Assembly (NCBI RefSeq): GCF_020215705.1
Contig: NZ_JAIWNB010000010.1
Coordinates: forward strand, 248,001 to 312,000
Direction: 5' to 3'
Length of the DNA: 64,000 nucleotides
Source of the DNA: Nonomuraea aurantiaca
GTDB lineage: Bacteria; Actinomycetota; Actinomycetes; Streptosporangiales; Streptosporangiaceae
Shown here in pieces: positions 1 through 7,143 of this stretch (position 1 is its first letter; every line of letters starts with the position of its first letter). The notes beneath the pieces were generated by a model. That model did not search any database, had not been told where the DNA came from, and worked only from the letters and a program-made list of their open reading frames with translations. The translations under genes were made by a program, and so were the position numbers.

Positions 1-627
1 GCGCAGGAACCCCACGACCTGGGCCCGCGGCGCCACGTGCGCGCCGTAGGTGGCCGCCGTGCGCAGCATCGTCATCACGTAGCGCGCGTCGTCGACCTGC
101 GCGTCCCAGTACTGCACCGCGCCGGTGAACGCGGTCCGCTTCAACGCGGGCGCCAGCCGCAACGCCCTGCTCCTGGACAGGTGCCGATGCCCCGGCACCC
201 CGCGGGTCAGCCCCGAGGCGAACCCCAGGGCGTCGTAGAGGGCCACCCCCGCCCCCACGTATGGCCGCTCCCACCCGAGGTGGGTCATCGGAAACAGGAA
301 CGGCACCGGCCGGACCAGATGCGGCGCGATTCGCTGCAACAGCAGCGCCCTCTCCTGGAGTGCCTCCCTGACCAGCTCGAAATTGAGCTGCTCCAGGTAG
401 CGCAGGCCGCCGTGGATCAGCTTGGAGGATCGCGACGACGTACCGGAGGCGAAGTCGCGCGCCTCCACCAGGCCGACGTCGAGCCCTCGGGTGACGGCGT
501 CGAGCGCGATCCCCGCGCCGACGACTCCCCCGCCGACCACGACCACGTCGAGTTCCTGTGCCCCCATCCAATCCAGCGCCGAGGTCCGCTCTCCAGGCCC
601 AAGCCGGGCGATTCCCCTTCCCGCCAT
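1..627 (-). CDS. glpD: Glycerol-3-phosphate dehydrogenase, FAD-dependent (N-terminal 209 codons, runs off window)
   Basis: Oxidises sn-glycerol-3-phosphate to dihydroxyacetone phosphate at the membrane, passing electrons to the quinone pool. The first 209 codons are present. A Rossmann FAD-binding motif (VVGGGVVGAGIALDA) lies near residues 29-43, followed by the family stretch with SSKLIHGGLRYLEQ near residues 66-80. The start was set at the ATG at 627 because AGAGGAGGGG precedes it and the FAD motif begins about 25 residues later; an in-frame extension is not needed. The gene continues beyond the left edge. It reads away from the amino-sugar operon, so common regulation by the adjacent DeoR protein is possible but not shown. 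The family call is secure from the conserved N-terminus. Confidence 0.93.
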   Translation of the reverse strand, partial: MAGRGIARLGPGERTSALDWMGAQELDVVVVGGGVVGAGIALDAVTRGLDVGLVEARDFASGTSSRSSKLIHGGLRYLEQLNFELVREALQERALLLQRIAPHLVRPVPFLFPMTHLGWERPYVGAGVALYDALGFASGLTRGVPGHRHLSRSRALRLAPALKRTAFTGAVQYWDAQVDDARYVMTMLRTAATYGAHVAPRAQVVGFLR

Positions 628-680
628 GCCCCTCCTCTTACCCGCCGCAGGGTCTCCTGCGACAAACTTCACTCTTTTCT

Positions 681-810
681 TGTACGGCACGCATGGGTTA
701 CTCGCCACCCGCCGACCATGCCTGGGGTCCTCAGGAGATGGCTCCTGTACGGCACGCATGGGTCACCCGCCACCCGCCGACCATGTTTGGGGGCCTCCAG
801 GAGACGGCCT
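681..810. repeat. 65-bp tandem direct repeat, two copies, upstream of glpD
   Basis: Two near-identical 65-bp units start at 681 and 746; both open with TGTACGGCACGCATGGGT and share CGCCACCCGCCGACCATG. They occupy the 298-bp spacer (628-925) between glpD and the DeoR gene, which holds no convincing gene. The repeat lies 54 bp upstream of the glpD start, so it could duplicate a promoter or operator. No known element is recognised. Confidence 0.85.
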
Positions 811-925
811 CTGACCGGATGGTGGCCGAGCGCCGTTACGGCCCGCGGAAGAGTCGGGGAACGCGCTGAGGCGGAGGAGTGGACGAACACACTGAGACGG
901 AGGCGGGAGCGAGCGGTGCGGCCCG

Positions 926-1696
926 TCAGGCGCGGATGACCTTTACGCCCGCGTCGGTCAGCTCGCCGGCGAGAGAGTCGGAGAGCTGGGCGTCGGTGAC
1001 CAGCGTGTCGATCTGGTTGGTGGGGCAGATGCGGGAGAACGCCCGCTTGCCGATCTTGGAGGAGTCCGCCACCACCACGACCTGCGCGGCGCGGCTGATG
1101 AGCAGGTGGTTGACGCTGGCCTCCCCCTCGTGGTGGGCCGAGGCGCCCAGCTCCACGTCGAGCGCGTCCACGCCCAGGAAGGCCACGTCGAGCGTCACCT
1201 GTTCGAGCACGCCCGACGCCAGCGGGCCGATGAGCTCGTAGGACTGCGGCCTGGCCACGCCGCCGGTGACCACGATCTTGACGTGCTGGCGGACCGTGAG
1301 CTCCGAGGCGATGTTCAGGGCGTTGGTGACGATGGTGACGCCCGATTCCAGCGCTGGGCAGGTGGCCAGCGTGCGGGCCAGCTCGGAGGTCGTGGTGCCG
1401 CCGTTGAGCCCGATCACGGCGCCCGGCGAGACCAGCTCGGCGGCCGCCGCGGCGATGCGGTGCTTCTCGTCGGCGTGCCGGGCGGTCTTGTAGCGCAGCG
1501 GGAGGTCGTAGCTGACGCTCTGGGCGACGGCCCCGCCCCGCGTGCGCATGAGCATCTGCTGCTGGGCGAGCTGGTCGAAGTCGCGGCGGATCGTGGCGGT
1601 GGAGACGTCGAGCTCTTGGGCGGCCTCCTCGACGGAGAGCCGTCCTTCCTGCGCGAGCAGCTCGAGAATCGCGTTCCAACGATCGTAGCGGGACAC
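926..1696 (-). CDS. DeoR-family transcriptional repressor (AgaR-like)
   Basis: A 256-aa DeoR/GlpR-type repressor. The N-terminal winged helix-turn-helix is at residues 1-60 (LSVEEAAQELDVSTATIRRD, DNA-recognition helix). The DeoR sensor domain follows, with the phosphosugar-binding signature GLNGGTTTSELA near residue 96 and VDALDVELGASAHHEGEA later. The GTG at 1696 was chosen because AAAGGGGAGG precedes it and the HTH starts there; an upstream in-frame extension to 1765 runs into the operator region. It is divergent from the SIS-deacetylase-kinase-aldolase operon, the usual arrangement for AgaR. It therefore most likely represses that operon and itself until a sugar phosphate appears. The exact sugar is inferred from the neighbours. 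Confidence 0.9.
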   Translation of the reverse strand: MSRYDRWNAILELLAQEGRLSVEEAAQELDVSTATIRRDFDQLAQQQMLMRTRGGAVAQSVSYDLPLRYKTARHADEKHRIAAAAAELVSPGAVIGLNGGTTTSELARTLATCPALESGVTIVTNALNIASELTVRQHVKIVVTGGVARPQSYELIGPLASGVLEQVTLDVAFLGVDALDVELGASAHHEGEASVNHLLISRAAQVVVVADSSKIGKRAFSRICPTNQIDTLVTDAQLSDSLAGELTDAGVKVIRA

Positions 1697-1766
1697 GATG
1701 CCTCCCCTTTGAGATCCGTCGGGGCCAAGCGTGGCACAACCTGGGAGGTCAAGCCACCGGTGCAAA

Positions 1767-1800
1767 TTTCTGCTCCTTTATGCTATAAAAACAGCAGAAA
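1767..1800. promoter_or_regulatory. Probable DeoR operator in the divergent spacer
   Basis: A perfect 8-bp inverted repeat, TTTCTGCT (1767-1774) and AGCAGAAA (1793-1800), encloses an AT-rich core with TATAAA in an otherwise GC-rich spacer. TTTC-type half-sites are typical of DeoR/AgaR operators. The site lies between the DeoR gene and the SIS-protein start, so it can control both. Confidence 0.7.
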
Positions 1801-1821
1801 CAATCAATCACGGGGAGGCAA

Positions 1822-2697
1822 GTGGTGACCACCCACACCGAGGCCGAGATCGGCTCCCAGCCCGAGTGCTGGCGTCGCGCCGTCGCGGACGTACCCGTCG
1901 GCGCGCTGCCCCGCCCCGGTGAGCGGGTCGCCGTCATCGGCTGTGGGACGTCGTGGTTCATCGCGATGGCCTACGCCACCCTGCGCGAGCGCGCGGGACT
2001 GGGCGAGACCGACGCGTTCGCCGCCTCGGAGGCACCCACCGGCCGCTCGTACGACCGCGTGCTGGCTCTGACGCGCTCCGGCACCACGACCGAGGTCCTG
2101 GAGCTGCTGCGCAGGACGGACGCCAGGACCACGGCCATCACCGCCGACCCGAACACGCCGGTCATGACGGCCGCGGACGACGTCATCGTGCTCGACTACG
2201 CCGACGAGCAGTCGGTCGTGCAGACCCGGTTCGCCACCACGCAGCTGGCCATGCTCCGCGCCAGCCTGGGCGAGGACCTCACCCAGGCGATCGCCGACGC
2301 CGAACAGGCCGTGGCGGCCCCGCTCCCCGCCGAGCTCACCGACGCGGAGCAGTTCAGCTTCCTCGGCATCGGCTGGTCGGTCGGCCTGGCCCAGGAGGCC
2401 GCGCTGAAGATGCGCGAGGCGTCACGGTCGTGGACCGAGGCGTACCCGGCGATGGAATACCGTCACGGCCCCATCAGCATCGCCGGCCCGGGACGCGTCA
2501 CCTGGATGCTCGGCACCGCCCCCGAGGGCCTGCGCGAGCAGGTCGAGGAGACCGGCGGCACGTTCTTCCAGACCGGGCTCGACCCGATGGCCGAGCTGAT
2601 CAGGGCGCAGCGGGTCGCGGTCGCCAGGGCGTTCGCCAGGGGTCTCGACCCGGACGAGCCCCTGCACCTCACCCGATCTGTGATCCTTTCTTCATGA
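1822..2697 (+). CDS. SIS-domain amino-sugar phosphate isomerase/deaminase (AgaS/GlmS-like)
   Basis: A 291-aa protein with two sugar-isomerase (SIS) domains like the C-terminal half of GlmS. Visible signatures are GCGTSWF (residues 40-46), RSGTTTE (85-91) and the late MEYRHGPI motif that shapes the sugar-phosphate site. No glutaminase domain is present, so it should deaminate or isomerise a hexosamine-6-phosphate rather than make one. In Aga pathways AgaS converts galactosamine-6-P to tagatose-6-P. GGGGAGG (1812-1818) is 3 nt from the GTG at 1822 and 6 nt from the next GTG at 1825, so 1825 is an equally good start. The stop overlaps the next ATG (ATGA), indicating translational coupling. Confidence 0.85.
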   Translation: MVTTHTEAEIGSQPECWRRAVADVPVGALPRPGERVAVIGCGTSWFIAMAYATLRERAGLGETDAFAASEAPTGRSYDRVLALTRSGTTTEVLELLRRTDARTTAITADPNTPVMTAADDVIVLDYADEQSVVQTRFATTQLAMLRASLGEDLTQAIADAEQAVAAPLPAELTDAEQFSFLGIGWSVGLAQEAALKMREASRSWTEAYPAMEYRHGPISIAGPGRVTWMLGTAPEGLREQVEETGGTFFQTGLDPMAELIRAQRVAVARAFARGLDPDEPLHLTRSVILSS

Positions 2698-3827
2698 GCC
2701 TTACTCTTGCCGACGCCCGCATCGTGACTCCCGAGGGAGTTCACGACGGGTGGTTGACCATCGAAGACGGCCGCATCACGCACGTCGGGCACGGAGCCGC
2801 CCCTCGCGCGGGCCACAGCCTGGGCGGGCGGCACGTGGTGCCCGGCTTTGTCGACCTGCACAACCACGGCGGAGCGGGCGGCTCGTTCCCGACCGGCGAG
2901 CAGGACCGAGCGCGTGACGCCGTGGCGCTGCACGAGCGCCACGGCACCACGACGATGGTGGCCAGCCTGGTGACCGGCGCGCTCGACGACCTGGCCCGCG
3001 CCACGTCGTCACTGGCCGAGCTGTGCGACGACGGCCTGCTGGCCGGAATCCATTTCGAAGGCCCGTACATCTCACGGGCCCGCTGCGGCGCCCACAACCC
3101 CGGGCTGCTGCGCGAGCCGTCGCCGCGGGAGTTCGCCGGGCTGCTGAAGTCCGGACGCGGGCACGTACGCATGCTGACCATCGCCCCCGAGCTGCCCGGC
3201 GCCCTTGAGACGATCCGGCTGGCCGCCGCCGAGGGCGTGCTCGCCGCGCTCGGCCACAGCGACGCCACCTATGAGCAGACGCTGGCGGGCATCGAGGCCG
3301 GCGCGACCGTGGCCACGCACCTCTACAACGCGCTGCCGCCGCTCGGCCACCGCGCCCCCGGCCCCGTCGCCGCGCTGCTGGAGGACGAGCGGGTGACGAT
3401 CGAGCTGATCAACGACGGCGTGCACGTGCACCCGGCCATGCTGCGGCTGGCCTACGAGGTCGCCGGGCCCACCAGGACCGCGCTGATCACCGACGCGATG
3501 GCCGCCGCCGGCATGGGCGACGGTACGTACGTGCTGGGCTCCATGGACGTGATCGTCACCGACGGCGTCGCCAGGCTGGCCGAGGGCGACTCGATCGCGG
3601 GCAGCACGCTCACCATGGACGTGGCCTTCCGCCGCGCCGTGCGGGAGGTGGGCCTGACGCTGTCCGAGGCGGTCCAGCTCACCTCGCTGACGCCGGCCCG
3701 CGTGCTGGGCGTCGCCGACCGCGCCGGCTCGATCGCCGTGGGCAAGGCGGCCGACCTGGTGGTCCTGTCCGACGAGTTGGAGGTGGCGGGTGTGATGAAG
3801 CGCGGAGCCTGGATCGTGGAGCCCTGA
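2694..3827 (+). CDS. N-acetylhexosamine-6-phosphate deacetylase
   Basis: A 377-aa amidohydrolase of the NagA/AgaA family. It removes acetate from N-acetylglucosamine- or N-acetylgalactosamine-6-phosphate in the cytoplasm. Visible active-site features are the HNH metal motif (H56, H58), E122 in IHFEGPYIS, H188 in LGHSDAT, H209 in THLYNALPPLGHR, and the catalytic Asp D267 in LITDAMAA. Length is normal for the family. It overlaps the SIS gene by 4 bp upstream, and its TGA overlaps the next ATG by 1 bp, so it is the middle gene of one operon. The kinase and aldolase downstream favour an N-acetylgalactosamine route, but a GlcNAc role (NagA) cannot be excluded by sequence alone. Confidence 0.93.
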   Translation: MSLTLADARIVTPEGVHDGWLTIEDGRITHVGHGAAPRAGHSLGGRHVVPGFVDLHNHGGAGGSFPTGEQDRARDAVALHERHGTTTMVASLVTGALDDLARATSSLAELCDDGLLAGIHFEGPYISRARCGAHNPGLLREPSPREFAGLLKSGRGHVRMLTIAPELPGALETIRLAAAEGVLAALGHSDATYEQTLAGIEAGATVATHLYNALPPLGHRAPGPVAALLEDERVTIELINDGVHVHPAMLRLAYEVAGPTRTALITDAMAAAGMGDGTYVLGSMDVIVTDGVARLAEGDSIAGSTLTMDVAFRRAVREVGLTLSEAVQLTSLTPARVLGVADRAGSIAVGKAADLVVLSDELEVAGVMKRGAWIVEP

Positions 3828-4798
3828 TGATCCTCACCGTGACGCTCAACGCCGCCCTCGACGTCACCTACCAGGTGCCCCGCGTCGACTGGGACGGGGT
3901 CAACCGCGTCGCCGCCGTACACCGGCGGGCCGGCGGTAAGGGCGTCAACGTGGCCCGTGTCCTGGCCGCGCTCGGTCAGGACGTGCTGGTCACCGGCCTC
4001 GCGGGCGGCCCGACCGGCCGGGCCATCGAGGCCGACCTTGAGGCGGCCGGACTGCCGCACGCCTTCGTGGGGATCGCGGCCGACTCGCGCACGACGCTGG
4101 TGGTCGCGGATTCCGGCCAGGCTGTGGCGGGCGGCGAGCAGGGTTCCAGAGGGGCCGCGCCAGGCGGCGAGCGGGGTTCCGGAGGCCAGACCGCGCTGTT
4201 CAACGAGCCGGGGCCGGAGGTCACGGCGGCCGAGTTCGGGCGGATGGTCGGCCGTTTCACCGACCTGCTGGTCACGGCGGATGCGGTCGTCATCTCGGGC
4301 AGCCTGCCCAGGGGCGTGCCGCTCGACGCGTACGCGACCCTGGCCGCCCTCGCCGCCGAGCACGGCGTGCCCGCCATCGTGGACGCCGACGGCGAGCCGC
4401 TGCGGCATGCCCCCGGCGGCCGCCCCTCGATCGTCAAGCCGAACGCCGAGGAGCTCGCGCGGGCGGTGCCGGACGGCGGTCCCGAGGAGGGCGCGCAGGC
4501 GTTGCGCGGTCGCGGGGCCGAGTCGGTGGTCGTGTCGATGGGCGCCGACGGTCTGCTGGCCGTCACGCCCGAGGGGATCTTCCGGGCGCGCATGCCGTAC
4601 AAGGTGAAAGGTAATCCGACCGGCGCCGGTGATTCGCTGGTCGCCGGGCTGGCGCTGGGGCTCGTGGAGCGGTCCCCGTGGCCCGAGCGGCTCACCCGGG
4701 CGGCGGCGCTGGGCGCCGCGGCGGTCGCGGCGCCCGTGGCGGGCGACTTCGACCGCGACGTCTACGCCGACATCCACCCCCGCATCGTCATCGTCTGA
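3827..4798 (+). CDS. PfkB-family sugar-phosphate kinase (tagatose-6-P / fructose-1-P kinase type)
   Basis: A 323-aa ribokinase-fold kinase close to LacC/FruK. It would phosphorylate tagatose-6-phosphate (or fructose-1-phosphate) to the 1,6-bisphosphate, feeding the aldolase downstream. GGKGVNVARVL (residues 36-46) is the N-terminal substrate motif. GAGD with catalytic D269 is the anion hole and base near the C-terminus. Residues about 102-123 carry a Gly/Arg/Ser-rich insertion made of an 11-residue tandem repeat, sitting where relatives go straight from a DSGQA-type stretch into TLFNEPGP. The start overlaps the deacetylase stop (TGATG). Substrate is inferred from operon context. Confidence 0.88.
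   Translation: MILTVTLNAALDVTYQVPRVDWDGVNRVAAVHRRAGGKGVNVARVLAALGQDVLVTGLAGGPTGRAIEADLEAAGLPHAFVGIAADSRTTLVVADSGQAVAGGEQGSRGAAPGGERGSGGQTALFNEPGPEVTAAEFGRMVGRFTDLLVTADAVVISGSLPRGVPLDAYATLAALAAEHGVPAIVDADGEPLRHAPGGRPSIVKPNAEELARAVPDGGPEEGAQALRGRGAESVVVSMGADGLLAVTPEGIFRARMPYKVKGNPTGAGDSLVAGLALGLVERSPWPERLTRAAALGAAAVAAPVAGDFDRDVYADIHPRIVIV
4130..4195 (+). repeat. 33-bp in-frame tandem repeat inside the PfkB kinase gene
   Basis: Copies start at 4130 and 4163 with period 33. The first 23 bases match with two transitions (GGCGGCGAGCAGGGTTCC versus GGCGGCGAGCGGGGTTCC). It encodes the low-complexity insert GGEQGSRGAAP / GGERGSGG and adds about 22 residues to a surface loop without shifting the frame. 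Confidence 0.8.
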
Positions 4799-4801
4799 GG
4801 G

Positions 4802-4867
4802 ACCGCCTTCGCCGTCCGAAGAGTTGCCCGAGGAACCGCCTTCACCATCTGAAGAATCGCCCGAGGA
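4802..4867 (+). repeat. 33-bp tandem repeat in the kinase-aldolase spacer
   Basis: Two 33-bp units (4802-4834 and 4835-4867) match at 28 of 33 positions. All five differences are transitions, and four fall 3 or 6 bases apart in the same codon phase. In the frame that reads PSPSEE-x-PEE these four are synonymous. The repeat ends 18 bp before the aldolase start and leaves its ribosome-binding site intact. Confidence 0.8.
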
Positions 4868-4885
4868 AACGTCAAAGGAGCCGTC

Positions 4886-5710
4886 ATGCCCCTCGCCCGA
4901 ATCGGCGACATCGTCCGCGAATCACCCGCCGGAGTGGGCGCGTTCAACGTGATCCAGCTGGAGCACGCCACCGCCATCATCGGGGGCGCCGAGGCCCTGG
5001 GCCTGCCGGTCGTCCTGCAGATCAGCGAGAACTGCGTCCGCTACCACGGCGCCCTGGAACCCATCGCGCTCGCCTGCCTCGCGGTCGCCAGAGGAGCCGC
5101 CGTCCCGGTGGCGGTGCATCTCGACCACGCCACCGATCGCGCCCTGGTCGAAGAGGCGGTGGAGCTGGGGGTCGGCTCGGTGATGTTCGACGCGTCGGCG
5201 CTGCCCGACGAGGAGAACGTGGCCGCCACCGCCGACGTGGCCGCCTGGTGCCACGAGCGGGGCGTGTGGGTGGAGGCCGAGCTGGGCGAGGTGGGCGGCA
5301 AGGACGGCGTGCACGCGCCGGGCGCGCGTACCAAGCCGCACGAGGCGGTGGACTACGTGGCGCGTACCGGCGTCGACGCGCTGGCCGTCGCCGTGGGCAC
5401 CTCGCACGCGATGACCACCAAGGACGCCGTGCTCGACCTGGACCTCATCGCCGAGCTCCGCGCCGCCGTGGCGGTCCCGCTGGTGCTGCACGGCTCGTCG
5501 GGGGTGCCCGACGACACCCTTCGCGCGGCCGTACGGCACGGCATGAAGAAGATCAACATCGCCACGCACCTGAACAAGGCGTTCACCGGCGCGGTACGCG
5601 ACTACCTGGCCGGCGACGAGAAGGTGGTCGACTCGCGCAAGTACCTGCGGGCGGGCCGCGACGCCGTGGCCCGTGAGGTGACCCACCTCCTCGGCGTCCT
5701 CACAAGCTGA
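4886..5710 (+). CDS. Class II fructose/tagatose-1,6-bisphosphate aldolase
   Basis: A 274-aa zinc-dependent aldolase of the GatY/KbaY/FbaA family. It cleaves a ketohexose-1,6-bisphosphate to dihydroxyacetone phosphate and glyceraldehyde-3-phosphate. Zinc ligands and catalytic residues are visible: HLDHA (H78, D80, H81), GTSHA (H174) and LHGSSGV (H202). The phosphate-binding KINIATHLN follows. AAAGGAG lies 7 nt before the ATG. It is the last gene of the SIS-deacetylase-kinase-aldolase operon and completes a route from N-acetylhexosamine-6-P to triose phosphates. Preference for tagatose- over fructose-bisphosphate is inferred from context. The 3' end overlaps the convergent hydrolase pseudogene by 11 bp. 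Confidence 0.9.
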   Translation: MPLARIGDIVRESPAGVGAFNVIQLEHATAIIGGAEALGLPVVLQISENCVRYHGALEPIALACLAVARGAAVPVAVHLDHATDRALVEEAVELGVGSVMFDASALPDEENVAATADVAAWCHERGVWVEAELGEVGGKDGVHAPGARTKPHEAVDYVARTGVDALAVAVGTSHAMTTKDAVLDLDLIAELRAAVAVPLVLHGSSGVPDDTLRAAVRHGMKKINIATHLNKAFTGAVRDYLAGDEKVVDSRKYLRAGRDAVAREVTHLLGVLTS

Positions 5711-6464
5711 GCCCAGCGGCTCCGCTCTGGCCACGCTCGGTCGCGACCACCGTGCGGGTGAAGAAGTCGGTGACCGCCTTCTCGTAGCGGGCCGGGTCGG
5801 AGTTCCACGACTCGACGTGCTCAGCGCCGGGAAACTCCGCGTACTCCACCGGCCAGTGCGCCTTCTTGGCCGCCGCGACGAAAACGCGGTCCATCGCCAG
5901 CGGGGCCTGGGTGTCTTTCTGCCCGTGGACCGCGATCACCCACGTCGACCCGGACGCCGGTACGTACCAGGCCGGGGCCGGGCCGAGCTCGGTGCGCACC
6001 GAGACCTCCGAGTAGTCGAGCCCGAGGGAGCTCTTCGGGTCGCTGATCATCACGCCGGTCACGTCCACCGTGGTCCCGACCGACGGAGCCGGGCCGCTCA
6101 GGATGGGCCGTTCCACGGCGCCCGCCGAACCGGCGACGACATCGCCGATCTTCGCCTCGGCGCCGTCCCACACCATCCGAAACGTCCCGCGCCTTCGCGT
6201 GTACGCGTTGGGCGAGCCGATGACCACGTTCTCGCCGGAGCCGACCCGCTTCACTTCGAGCACCACGTTGGAGTGGTCGGGGTGCGTGGAGAAGCGATGG
6301 TCCGGCTTGATGGCGAGGTCGCTCCCCCATCAGGCGAGCCCGAAGGCGCCGCCGACCAGGGCCACCAGCAGCACGGGCACCGTCACGATGATGATCCGCC
6401 GCAGGCGCCGCCTGGGCTTCTTCTCCTGGGGGACGACCTTGAGCGTGGCGTCTTCCGCTGTCAT
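5700..6464 (-). pseudogene. Alpha/beta hydrolase, inactivated by a nonsense codon and an internal deletion
   Basis: The reading frame from the ATG at 6464 encodes a cytoplasmic tail and a membrane anchor (RRIIIVTVPVLLVALVGGAFG), then meets TGA at codon 45 (6330-6332). The same frame resumes at once with WGSDLAIKPDHRF and runs 210 codons to 5700. The remainder matches the N-terminal half of exported alpha/beta hydrolases up to WVIAVHG. It then jumps to the C-terminal KDTQAPLAMD...GAEHVESWN, which carries the Asp and His of the triad. The central part with the GxSxG nucleophile elbow is missing. The junction at about 5915-5935 falls on an HG dipeptide found in both halves of such proteins, so an in-frame recombination deletion is likely. 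No activity is expected. Confidence 0.82.
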
Positions 6465-6501
6465 GTATACAGCGTACACGGAGAACGTTTACGGCGTATA
6501 C
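6465..6501. promoter_or_regulatory. Imperfect inverted repeat (TetR-type operator) before the hydrolase pseudogene
   Basis: GTATACAGCGTACAC (6465-6479) and GTTTACGGCGTATAC (6487-6501) are inverted copies matching at 12 of 15 positions with a 7-bp spacer. The site begins immediately upstream of the pseudogene start codon and also lies upstream of the DHFR-like gene. The form resembles TetR operators; no matching regulator can be assigned. Confidence 0.6.
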
Positions 6502-6510
6502 GTAGAAACC

Positions 6511-6566
6511 ACTCCAGTTGTAGTACTACGATGAAGACACTTCATCCGCAGTACTACAACTGGAGT
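6511..6566. promoter_or_regulatory. 56-bp inverted repeat covering the ribosome-binding site of the DHFR-like gene
   Basis: Perfect 17-bp arms ACTCCAGTTGTAGTACT (6511-6527) and its complement (6550-6566) enclose a second inverted pair, GATGAAG and CTTCATC, with a 3-nt loop. The distal arm contains the GGAG (6562-6565) that is the only Shine-Dalgarno candidate for the TTG start at 6574. In DNA it could be an operator with GTAGTACTAC cores. In RNA it would be a strong hairpin hiding the SD. Confidence 0.75.
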
Positions 6567-6573
6567 AATCATC

Positions 6574-7143
6574 TTGCGAAGCCTCACCTACTACGTCGCG
6601 ACCTCCATCGACGGCTACATCGCCGGCCCGCACGGCGAGTTCGACTTCTACCCGGTGTCCGACGACCTGGCCGCCCACATGAACGAAGAGGCCCCCGAGA
6701 TCGTCCCCACCCACATCCGGAAGCAGATCGGTCTCGCCGCGCCCAACAAGTGCTTCGACACCGTCCTCATGGGCCGGGGCACCTACCAGCCGGTCCTCGA
6801 CATCGGCCTGACCAGCCCCTACGCCCACCTGCGTCAGTACGTCTTCTCCACCACGATCCCGGAGATCGCCGACCCGGCGGTGGAGCTCGTCTCCGGCGAC
6901 CCCCTCGCGCTGGTCCGCCGCCTGAAGGAGGAGGACGACGGCCTCGGCATCTGGCTCTGCGGCGGCGGCAAGCTGGCCGGCGCGCTGCTGCCGGAGATCG
7001 ACGAGCTGATCGTCAAGACCTATCCGGTGGTGGCGGGGTCGGGCATCCCCGCCTTCGACGGAGAGTTCCGACCGACCCTGTTCAAGCTGACCGCGACGCG
7101 CACGTTCGGCAACGGCGCGGTCGTCATGAGGTACGCGCGTTAG
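6574..7143 (+). CDS. Dihydrofolate reductase-like (RibD C-terminal domain) family protein
   Basis: A 189-aa single-domain protein of the DHFR/RibD_C fold. The N-terminus LTYYVATSIDGYIAGPHGEFDFY has the family beta strand plus the SLDG/SIDGY motif. LMGRGTYQPV near residue 70 and LCGGGKLAGALLP near residue 128 form the NADPH-binding region. Such stand-alone proteins are NADPH-dependent reductases of unknown substrate; thymidylate-pathway DHFR activity is not implied. The start is TTG, with GGAG 8 nt upstream inside a 56-bp inverted repeat. The 3' end overlaps the convergent SnoaL-like gene by 4 bp. Confidence 0.85.
   Translation: MRSLTYYVATSIDGYIAGPHGEFDFYPVSDDLAAHMNEEAPEIVPTHIRKQIGLAAPNKCFDTVLMGRGTYQPVLDIGLTSPYAHLRQYVFSTTIPEIADPAVELVSGDPLALVRRLKEEDDGLGIWLCGGGKLAGALLPEIDELIVKTYPVVAGSGIPAFDGEFRPTLFKLTATRTFGNGAVVMRYAR

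Noticed and set aside
6330..6332. Selenocysteine or programmed readthrough at the in-frame TGA of the hydrolase
   Set aside because: The same frame also lacks the catalytic centre, so decay explains both. No SECIS-like context was recognised.
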